From Callaeas wilsoni (lineage: Eukaryota > Chordata > Aves > Passeriformes > Callaeidae), in contig VWPU01006303.1 of assembly GCA_013398955.1 (NCBI GenBank), positions 62,001 to 126,000 on the forward strand: 64,000 bases of DNA, given 5' to 3'. This document shows positions 31,636 through 41,039 of this stretch, one piece after another. A program made the translations under genes and the position numbers. The number at the start of each line of letters is the position of its first letter. The stretch's first letter is position 1. Below the pieces are notes generated by a model. The model saw only the letters and a program-made list of their open reading frames with translations, searched no databases and had not been told where the DNA came from.

Positions 31636-34600
31636 GTGGCTCCCTGGACCCCTGCAATGTGGAAACAGCAGTTCTAGCATGGAGAATCCTTTTCCTGACA
31701 TCTCCTGCCCCAAAGCAGCAGGGATTCCTTGATGTCAACTCATTTTCTTCGCAAACTTCTTGAATGAGATTGCAGTTTTCTTTTTTTATCAAGTGGGTTT
31801 AAAACCACCTGGGAGAGGTGGACCTGGGGACACACTTGCTTCATTTCTGGCATGAGACCCAAAAGCAGTAGTTACCTTTCCATCCATGAATGACCCAGCA
31901 ATCGGGCTGGAGGAACAAAGCCCACATCCTCACTCAAGCCATTTGGTCAAGAGATGTTCTGGTTTACTTTGTCTGAATCACTCCTGCTTTGTTCATAAAC
32001 GCAGAGCCATGAACACAATCCCATGAACTGGTCTTCGCAGGGAAGCCATCCCTCCTTCTCCCAGCTGCACTGCCATCCCACAGTAGACAGTCTGCTGGTT
32101 CAGGGGTGTTTGTGTGCCTGAAGAGCTCTGCATTCCTCCTTGCCCTTTGAGCTACTGCATCTGAAGAGGTACATTCCTCCCTCAGACATGGCCTTTCTGC
32201 CTACACAGCTATGATTTTGGATCTGGAAGTCTGAAGCGGTTTCCAGCACGGCCTGACCTGTTCCTCATTAAATTCTTTGGCATTTGAGTATTAGCTTTTC
32301 TTTCTCTGCATTGAAATAAAAAAAGAAGATATACATGATGCTAAATATGCCCAAGGCCTGAAGGAATCTTGTACAATCCATTTTAGAGAAATTAAAAACC
32401 AGAAACATGTTGTGATTGCACTCCCACTTATAAAAGCAGGAAATGGCAACATTTGCTTTAATTGAAGGATTCCACCACCCAAAAAAACATCCCAAGTTGC
32501 CTTCTAGATAATACACTTGCAGCATCTGTGGTGGCCATGGATGGTTACTTCGCTTACCAAGTCCTCAGCCCTGGGATGCCACTGCGTAACATCAACAGCC
32601 AGAGGTGACAGCAGATCATTGGCGTGACGCTCTCACCTGTGGGAGTTCAGAGCAAATGTCAAAAGAAAAAGAATTAAAGAAAATTCGTGTCAAGGGGGGA
32701 AAAGGAGCCCTTGGGAGCAACAAGCACACATTGGGTCCAGTGGTGGAGTCGATAGTCTTGAATAGCCCGGTTCAGCCATTCAGACATCCTTGTGGCATTA
32801 TCTGCCCCGGGTTTGGGCAGGATGGGGTTTTTCCAAACCCTCAGAAACGGTGGCCCTGGGAGCCAGCCGCCTCCTGCCGCGCAGCCAGAGAGAAGGACCT
32901 GGAGCCGTGTGCTGTCACCCGGGTGTCGCCGCGGCCGGAGGGACTCCTGCCGTCCTTCAGATGGCCACCGGGGGGCAGCCTGGGGCCTCCAACAGCCGCC
33001 CTCGGAGAACGCGGGGAAAGCGAGCAGGAAAACGGGGTGGAATGCAACCCGGCTTCATCGGAGACGAATCGCGCCAATCTAGGCAGCTTCTCTGTGAAGA
33101 ATACCGTGACTCTGGGTGATTAAAAGCGCTGAGCTTGCCTCTTTCAAATGCCACTTCCCACCTTGCCACCTAGGCATTATCTAGTAATTCTCAGCAACTC
33201 CTTTTTTGTGTCACTGTGAATCAGAAAGAGACCAGAAGCCCCAGGATCTGCCCCCTCTGTCACATCGACAGAGCCTTGCACTGCCGGCCCTGCCAAGGCT
33301 GTGATCCCTGCACGCTGCAAAGCAGCAAAAGCTGTTGCAGAGCATCAAACAAACCCAGAATTCAGGTGAGTCGTTCTTGCATGAAATTACAGTTAACCTT
33401 TGACTTCAAGCCCAATTCATAAAGCCCTGAATTTCTCTCTAGAGTGCATGGCTCTACGTTTAGCAACTAAACTTCATGTTTACCAATTCTATACTGCAAG
33501 CCCCAGTTCTCACGTGTCCTGTTAATACTTAAACTGCTGAGCATGCCAGTCTCTACACATACCTTTGCAATTCTAAGAATATTCCGACGGCTTCGGAAAG
33601 CCACCACAAGACTTTTTCTGAAAAAGCTGAGGTTCTCAACAAGACCAGTGGTGGGAAGAAGTATTTTGCCATCTACAAAGAAAGCACCAAGAGATGTGGA
33701 GTTGGTGTAAGCAATGCACACAAGCTAAAATGGAAGCAGCACCTACACCAGGCCTTCCAGTTGCTAGCAGCACTCTCAGAACCAGGTCATCCTGTCTCCA
33801 TGATCACTGTGATCCCAGCATGTGTCTTTCACAGCTGTTTTGTGTCCCATCCCAATACATCCTAGAGATGGAGGCAGTGGCATTTGGCAACCAACCCTGC
33901 AATGCTTTGGCGTAGGTTGAAATGACCATCTGGGATGTGACAGCCACCCTGTTATTGGCACTTTGCATCCAGAGAGCACAGCAAGGACTTAGGCAGCCCA
34001 AGCACACAGCCACAAGGAACCAAAGAATGTAGATGAAGATTCATAGCACAGAGCGTTGTTGTCCAACCTCCTTTGCTGCTGCTGTGGAAGGGGGCAGCTG
34101 CAGACAGGTTATACACTGCAGAAGGGAGCAGATCCACCAAGCAGTTCAGCTGATGACAGTGACATGGTCCCATTGCTTCCATGGGGAGAGGCTGTCTTAG
34201 CTTGCTGCCACATCAGTTATTTTTTCTCTTACTAATGACTTTGTCCTCCCGTGTGAGCCAAACCTGTTTATTTATAGCCAACATTTTTTTCTCCCACCTG
34301 CCTTTGTGCTTATTACCCTTCATTAGAGAGTTAAGAAAAAGACAGGAAGAAAAAAACCCCCTTTTTCTCAAGTAAGTCCTGACCTAAATGCAAATCTGTT
34401 CAAGCAAATTCAGAGAGCTTTGATGCTGCATAAGAAGAGAAAGGGAAGGGGAGCAGCCTCTGCTGCTATCGGAACAGATCTTTACTGCTGTGTAACAACC
34501 AGGCAATGAAGTAAAAGCCACGGGAGTTTAAAGAGGAAGCTCAGCCAAAGGTCACCTGGCTGCTCCAGGTGCTCGTTATCAGAGCCTTGAAAAGAGGGAG

Positions 34601-36615
34601 GAAAGTGACACAAGCTGATTATAGCAACAACAGGAAACAGCTGACAGGGTGGGGGGAGATCTCTCCTCTCCTCTCTCCTCATGCAGAGGGTCTTTGCTGT
34701 TGTAAAGCAAAGGGGATGCAAAGCCTGGGCTCTGGAGTTGCTCAGGACACCAGGAGAAAATATTTCTGCTTCAGATCTGAAGCATCTGCTAGGCAGAGAG
34801 TCAGAAAGCACCCTGTTTTATTTGCTGCCTAGTCTTTGCAGTGGATTTGTACTTCTTTCACTGCTCATCCATATAGCTGAAGTGCTGAGAGGAAGGGTGA
34901 CAAGGGAACACATGCAGAAGCACCAGAGGAATACTCTGCTACTCTCTGTGAAGCTATACAGTTCTTCAGCCATCCAAGAGTGAGGGAGTAAAGGGAACTC
35001 GTATATGCTTGCAGTTTCCAGAACTAGCCTAAAGGAGGAGAAGGACTGAGGAGTGAGAAAACCTGGCAAGCTGGATCCAGCCAGAATACCATAAACAGCG
35101 TTCTCGGCATCTACGAAGTTGTCTCTGACCACTTACATCTGTTGTAGTGTCTTAAGCCACTGTAAGATCTTAAAATCTCTTACAGGAATGTAGATCAAAC
35201 CTGGCTTTAAAATGTCTCCAGCACAGGTGGCCCATCTGTGCTGATCTTGCTGACCAAGACCATGTGGCTGCTTACAGTCCCTGAACTTTCTCTGCTAGTG
35301 TCTGCAGGGGTGAGCAGAGTTCAGGCTTTGCTGAGCTCACAATTGATCAATCCAGAGCCCAAAGTGCACAAAACCTGGTGCTAGGAAAATGCTAGCTGAG
35401 TTCACAGGAGTGAAGCTGAGACCTTTGGGACAAGGAATTCCTCACTCATGGGGCCCACATCCAGTGCTCACACTCAGCAGGGTTCATTGCCACACAGACC
35501 GTGGTGCTGGGCCAAGCCTGGCCAGGGCAGGTAACGCTGCACAGTCCAGCACCACCCACCTACAAAGCAGGTCGATATTACCAGTGCCATGGAAGCATGT
35601 TCCGGTATTCATCTCTCCCCATGGGGCTGCTTTCCAAACAACATTGATCACTGGGCTGGACCACATTTGGCCTTAACTTTTAAGCCTCTAATGTAATGGA
35701 AAAATTCTTCATCCCAGAATATCCCAAATCTGGGTCCCCACTCTGCAGATCAGAGGAGGGTATCATTCAGCCCCTGCTGAAGAGTATCAAGTGTCCATGC
35801 AAAGTGTCACATAGGAAAAACTAAAAGGATGAACATTCAGCCATGCTGCAGGCAGAGTGGGCAGGGGGACATCAACCTTCCCAGAGAAACTCCTGCTGAC
35901 AGGAGAGTTTGGTCAGCACATGAAGCACAAAACTGCCCAGTCCTTCTTCTAAAGCTATATGCTCTCAGGAGTCTTGCACCTCCTGAAGACCCAGAGCTGG
36001 CTTCTCTCCCTCCCACACACCATTCCTGCACGTTGCAGGGAGGAATGGCAGGTCAATGTGACCAGAGCAGACCACAGAACAACCCCAAATATCTGTTACA
36101 TTTGCTGCCTTTACATGCTAAAGGAAAGGATGCACCTGTTTGCAGAAGGTCAGAGCAGCCCTTGTTCCAACCAGCATTAACTCTATGGCACCCACCTGAC
36201 TATCTCCCCTGCAGCACTTTCCCCTCTCTAAACAGACTATAATCACAAAAGCTAGAGGTTCCTGCAGTGAATTGAGCTGTGTGAGGGGATACCGGTTCTT
36301 TGTATTTCCAAGCCAGTTGAAGCAGGCAGAACCAGAAGCAGGCAGGCCCACTGCCCACCACCCAAACCAGTTGCTTCCTTGCACAGGTCATTTGCCCTTC
36401 CAACATCTTATCCTCAGAAAGAGAAAGAAGCTCCTGGCTTCCTTTCTGTCCAGTGCCAACAGAAGCTCAGCCTTTGCTGCATCTCTTGGTGCTAACATGC
36501 CATTGCCATGTTTGTGCTGGGACATCTGTCTTGCTGAGGCCACTAAAGGACAAGTGGGACATTAAAGCCACAGAACTATATAAGAAGAGAGGTTTCCACT
36601 GTTCAAATAGGAGAG
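31636..36615. other. Spacer between HSF-like copies A and B
   Basis: No recognised gene. It contains a CpG-rich patch at about 32.84-33.08 kb inside an uncharacterised plus-strand open frame (ATG at 32658, stop at 33121-33123), and a short Cys-rich plus-strand open segment with a good donor at about 33.37 kb. The rest reads as ordinary unique sequence. Confidence 0.5.
32658..33123 (+). other. Uncharacterised open frame in CpG-rich patch
   Basis: From the ATG at 32658 the frame runs 154 codons. It starts with a lysine-rich segment (MSKEKELKKIRVKGGKGALG) and ends in a Pro/Gly/Glu-rich tail. I recognise no domain. The GC-rich half would keep frames open by composition alone, so this may not be a gene. 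Confidence 0.2.
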
Positions 36616-36645
36616 GACAACCAGAGAGGTTTACTGTTTAAACAA

Positions 36646-36651
36646 TTTATT
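36646..36651 (-). terminator. Polyadenylation signal of HSF-like copy B
   Basis: AATAAA on the minus strand, eleven bases after the stop codon of exon 2. Copy A has an AATAAA at 29625-29620. Confidence 0.6.
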
Positions 36652-36661
36652 ATCAACTCTA

Positions 36662-36907
36662 TTACACTTTATATCCATACTGTGCTCCAGGAGGCTCTGG
36701 AAGCATGGGAGCAGCTGCCAGTGGAGATGGATGGGCTTCAGCAGACACCTGCATGTCCCTCCACACTGACCATCTGGGCTTCTGGAGAGGCCTTGCATCC
36801 AACCCTGCTGCACCCAAGGCTCTCTGGTTGAGAGGAGCTCTCCTCTTGCATGTTCCCAGCAGCCATGGATGTGCTCTGTTGAAGATGGGGTTATAGTAGT
36901 AGAAGAT
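36662..36907 (-). CDS. HSF-like copy B exon 2 (C-terminus)
   Basis: 81 codons plus TAA. It starts IFYYYNPIFN after a ttttag acceptor; the YYYNP motif is shared with copy A and, as a degraded form, with copy C. Confidence 0.78.
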   Translation of the reverse strand: MFYYYNPIFNRAHPWLLGTCKRRAPLNQRALGAAGLDARPLQKPRWSVWRDMQVSAEAHPSPLAAAPMLPEPPGAQYGYKV

Positions 36908-37985
36908 CTAAAACAAGGAGAAGAGTTAGTTGCTACTATTCCAAGACTGGAAAAAGCCAAGCTACAAGAACTAGGACTCTGAGTTGCAAAAGAGAAGCAT
37001 GGTTAAGGAAAAGGACTTTGAGGGCCATATGGAACTTAAAGCTCAGGCTAAAGCATTATGTGACCATTGTGTTCAGCCATCACCACAACTGAGGTTTTGC
37101 CCTCTTGAGGGGGCAAAGCAGAACAACTGCTTTCAAAAGCTAAATATCACTATTTCTCTGCAGCTGCAGTGCAGATATGAGCAGGCAGGTAATCTCATGA
37201 TCCTTGGATGCATCTGCTTGGCATTGGGCAGGTGCCACAGGAAGGTTTCGGATTTGATACAGCAAGACATAGAGCAAAGACATTCAGAGAAATCAGATTA
37301 CAGTGAGTCTGTCTGTCCCTTAAATGGGTTCAAACTCAGCAGATCTCACTGAAATGTATCTTATCTGCATTTGTACTAGTCAGAAAGACTCAGCACAGAA
37401 TGAAAAGGAAATGAAAACCAGACCACTCTCTCCCATCCCCATCTTTTCTATGGCAAGGCCTTATTTGCTGTGAAGGTCCCTCTCTCCCCCCAGACTATCA
37501 CAAGCATCAGTTGCTGTGCAGAGCAGCTGCTGTACCTGGCTGTGAGCAGCAGCTGCCGCTTCCTCTGACAGGAATTCAGGCAGGGAGGCAGATCTTTGGA
37601 TATCCCGCTGCACTTTGGTGAATCCATAGAGGTTCAGCTGGCGAATAACACTCCTGATGTGCCGTGTGTTAAAAACCCGCTGATGAACTCCTCTGCCCAG
37701 CACCTCCACTTTGAAGAGATCTATGTTGATGGCCACACATTTTCCACCCTCACTCCACCAAATGGACCGAAACTGATCACTTTCCAGCATTTTCCAAAGC
37801 TTCTGTGGAAAGCAGAGGGGCAAGAATCGATTGCCTTTGCCCATGCTGTCACTGGAAACAGGAGGAGCTCGTTTGGTCTTGCGTCTGTCACTGCCAGGCC
37901 AGACATCCTGCTCCTTCTCCATCGCTTGTATGGCAGTGTCACAGGGCACAATTTCCCCCTGTCCTGGAAGGCCAGGAGAGGCCAT
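36662..37985 (-). CDS. HSF-like gene copy B (HSFX/HSFY type, intact)
   Basis: Two exons: 37536-37985 (150 codons) and 36662-36907 (81 codons plus stop), joined in phase 0 through a 628-nt intron (CAG|gtacag ... ttttag). The product is 231 residues. Residues about 58-135 form an HSF DNA-binding domain: CFPQKLWKMLESDQF, SIWWSEGGKCVAINIDLF, EVLGRGVHQRVFNTRH, IRQLNLYGFTKVQRD and RSASLPEFLSEEAA. Exon 2 opens with IFYYYNPIFNRAHP and continues with a basic KRR and a Pro-rich tail ending QYGYKV. An AATAAA signal lies at 36651-36646, directly after the stop. There is no long leucine-zipper trimerisation domain like that of HSF1, which is typical of the HSFX/HSFY branch. It probably acts as a nuclear DNA-binding protein, often testis-biased in related genes (family knowledge). 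The start chosen is the first ATG of the open frame; a second Met (residue 48) lies just before the domain. Confidence 0.82.
37536..37985 (-). CDS. HSF-like copy B exon 1 (N-terminus and DNA-binding domain)
   Basis: 150 codons. A basic, flexible N-terminus of about 55 residues (with DRRKTKR) is followed by the complete HSF-type domain with the IRQLNLYGF recognition-helix signature. Confidence 0.82.
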
Positions 37986-38201
37986 GTCAGCCCACTGCCC
38001 CAGTGCATCTGGAGCAGAAAGGGGTGGTGTTTCTGTGGGAATCAGCTCGCTTTTCTATTCTCACAGGTGGACTGAAGCTTCCCTCATTGGCCATCACCTT
38101 GCACAGCCATACCTCGTTCTCTCAGTCAGTGGGCAAAAGCCAACTGGCCATGGCTGACTGTGGGTTCCAATAAATGTTCTGGCATGTCACTGTGGTGCCT
38201 G

Positions 38202-38516
38202 TGCTGTGGGGACATTGCAGGTGACATTCCAGTGACGGCTGGCAGTGGTGCCCTGGCAAGGGGAGCAGCCCAAGGAGAAACTGCCAAAGGGAACTTGTTG
38301 CTTCTCCATCCCAGAGCCACCAGTGGTGGGAGTCCAGAGCCCAGCAGTGTCCACAGAGCTGTCCTGAGGGGCTGTGGGCAAGGAGAGGCCTGGGCCATGT
38401 CTGGCTGCACCCAGGAGTGGGTCCCCAGGGAGGAGCCGGGATGGCTGCAGCCTTGGGCATCCCAGGGCCCTGTTTGGGAAGCTTTCCAGCTGGGGCCCTC
38501 TGACACCTGCAGAAAT
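38202..38516 (-). repeat. 5' flank block of copy B, identical to 31321-31635
   Basis: Upstream of exon 1 of copy B. It is identical over 315 nt to the corresponding block of copy A, and diverged from the copy C homologue at 39256-39422. All three blocks end at the same point (...cacctgcagaaa), which marks the common 5' edge of the duplicated unit. Confidence 0.85.
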
Positions 38517-38721
38517 ATCCTTGTGGATATCAGGGAGAGAGGCCAGCCCAGGGGACCAGCCCAAGAGACTGCACTAAACTGCACAGGGGGAATGTGGGAA
38601 AGCCCAACCCTGATGTCAAAGGTGGAGGCCAGCTGGGGCCTGGCTGCTGGGTGGTGGTGACAGAGATGAGGCATCCCAGACATTTCCCAGCATGGCTGGG
38701 AAGTGGGGGAGCAGCTGCTTG

Positions 38722-39030
38722 TCAAGGTGTACAGGGTCTGCATGTGCAAGGACATGTGTTAGGGATTAGCTGCGTTGCCTTGGCAAATACAGGCTTTCTG
38801 TGAGCAGACACCTGTGTGTCCTGTGGAGGAGCTGGTGTGAACACCTCCTTCTCCATGCCAGCAGCAGTTCCCTGGACAGGGCGAAGATCTTGGCAGCTTC
38901 CTGAGGGGCAGCTTTCCTCCAGCTCCTCATCCAGACACAATGCAGCTGGGGCTCTTCTTTTGTGGCCCACTCTCAGCTTGTAGCCTTCCAGCACGTGGGG
39001 ATGGTCCATCTTAAAGTTGGGGCTATAACA
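38722..39030 (-). pseudogene. HSF-like copy C, exon 2 remnant
   Basis: The minus strand reads FCYSPNFKMDHPHVLEGYKL, homologous to the YYYNPxFxRxHPxLL segment of copies A and B. It is followed by a KRRAP motif and an acidic tail (LDEELEESCPSG) open to a stop at 38722. The acceptor AG has been lost (an in-frame TGA sits where the exon should begin) and no DNA-binding exon exists upstream. It lies head-to-tail, 5' of copy B. Confidence 0.65.
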
Positions 39031-39255
39031 GAATCATAGAAGCCAGAAAGGGCAGAGGAGGAGAGTTAGTTGTAACCAGTTCAAGCCTGAAAAACAAAAA
39101 TACATGACAACTAAGACTTTGGTCTTAGCCAAAAGCCAAACCCAGCTATTGAAGAGGACAGTTAGAGGTGTTTGAAACCTCAAGCTTGGGCTGGCTCAGA
39201 TGTTACAATGTGGTTCTGTTAAGTGATAACCAGCCCTGGGTTTTCACCTGAGAAA

Positions 39256-39422
39256 GTCCACAGAGCTGTCCTGAAGGGCTGTGGGCAAGGAGAGGCCTGG
39301 GCCGTGTTCAGCTGCACTCAGGAGTGGTTCCCCAAAGAGCAGCAGGGACAGCTGCAGCCTGGGACATCCCAGTGCCCTGTTTGGAAACCTTTCCAGCTGC
39401 ACCCCTCTGACACCTGCAGAAA
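39256..39422 (-). pseudogene. HSF-like copy C, 5' flank remnant
   Basis: Diverged homologue of the 315-nt block of copies A and B, starting at tccacagagctgtcc and ending at cacctgcagaaa. It is joined directly to sequence that matches the intron of copies A and B (about 39.06-39.255 kb), so exon 1 and its surroundings have been deleted. Confidence 0.65.
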
Positions 39423-40644
39423 CACCCTGACAGTCTGCACCTTTTGTGATTCACTGGAGAAACCCATTACAAGCTCCTTGGTAACAAACTAGCCTTTCAA
39501 TTGGCTATGAAAAGTTCTGCCAAGCAAGGGGAAAGTGTTTTGCTTGTTGAAACACATTGCAGCAAGCCTTTGTGTCTAGTAAACACTCTTCATGCCAGCG
39601 GGATCAATGCAAACAACCTGTCTTGGTACGTAGTTCTGAGCTGCTGCTTGTTTCTCTTGCAGCCCAGTGTGAGGCAGTTTGGCTGCAGCATTCTGTGACC
39701 TCTGTAAGAGGGGAGGCTATTTCTGAGGTGACAGAGACCCAGCAGACGGCTGAGAGCCCAGAACAACCCCTGAGCTCACCTTGTTAGCACTGCCAGGTTG
39801 CTGTTCTCTAACAATCTGTTCTAAGCACTGGCTAAGTTTGGAAACAGTGCTAAAAGCAGGCTTGTCGTGGTCATGACAATGAATGGAGAGCTTGTCAACA
39901 GAGGGAGAGTCACCAGCAGCACAAGGGAGAAGTATAAACATGACTATATTTCCCCTATAGAATGGTTTATATCTAAGTATGAATCCTTCAAACTGCTGCA
40001 ACAGAGCTTTGATACTGTATTAAGGGCTGGAAAATGGGAGAGCAGAGGATATTTCACTGTCTAGCTCCAGTCTTCTGCAAATGGATGTGAATCCTCCATT
40101 CAAAACACAGATTCAACAAGCCAGTTCCTAACATGTTCTGACCCTTAAAAAGTGCCCATATTCAGCTTTTGACTTCAGCTGTATCTCCAGAAAATCCTCA
40201 GCAATTTAGGCTTGCTCCAAGGGCAAAGCTCACCAAGCACTCCCAGAAGACAAGGAACAGCAACATGCAGTTGTTGGCAGCAGGGCAAACCCTCTGGGCT
40301 GAAGAGCCAGCACCCAGTGATCACAGCACCACCTCTCCCAACTCAGCCTTCAGGAAGTGAGTGGTTACAGTTTTTCCTGTGAAAGCAGAAAGGGGAAGAA
40401 AGGTGCTGCTTCTCACAGGAAGATGGACAAGTCAAAAAAAAAGGGAGGTGCTACAGCTACAGTGGGTTTGGGATGTGCTGCTTTGAGTTATCCTGAGGAC
40501 AGGAAAAGCCTGTAGGTGTAGGAGTCTCCTGCAACACCTCGGGCCTTCTCAGAAGAATTTATTTCCCACTGCAAGTCATCCAGCTCTGCATTTCTTGGTC
40601 AGGTTTACTCCTTCTTGGAGAACACATTCCTCTGCCTCTACCTT

Positions 40645-41039
40645 TCAGCTCAATGCCAGCCTGCAATGTGTCTGATAGATAAACCAAGCCCTGGCAAAAC
40701 CAAGTACATTCTTGTCCAGCACCATATCTTGACCCACTGATGAGTCTTTTTTCATCGTCTCCTGGAGATGTGGGAAGCAGCTGGAACCAGGATCCATGGG
40801 AGGAAGTGACAGCATTTCAGGCATTTCAAAAATAGAAAGATCAGAAAGGTTAGGCTTGAACCAAGTGAGGCAGACAAAGCCCATAACCCCTGCCACGAGG
40901 ATGAGCAATGCAAACAGTGGATGCCTGTATCTGAAGGAGAGATTTTCCCCAGTCACAGCAGAGGAATATGTTTTAAGTAGCCGGCTTTTGGTCTTCTGTT
41001 TTGTTTACTCTTCCAAGACAAAACTAAAAGTGACGCCAT
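40645..41039 (-). other. Open frames with one hydrophobic membrane-like segment
   Basis: An ATG at 41039 opens 28 codons with a basic tail (KSKQNRRPKAGYLKH) and stops at 40953. In another frame the sequence continues with RYRHPLFALLILVAGVMGF, a convincing transmembrane stretch, then a Pro/Met-rich stem to a stop at 40645. A ctccttcag acceptor precedes the RYRHP segment. The pattern resembles the N-terminus of a type II membrane protein, either spliced or frameshifted. I do not recognise the family, and it may be chance. Confidence 0.2.

Noticed and set aside
31083..31792. Three overlapping minus-strand open frames of 160-180 codons upstream of copy A
   Set aside because: All frames are open at once because of composition. 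No frame resembles a protein, and the same holds for 38126-38755.
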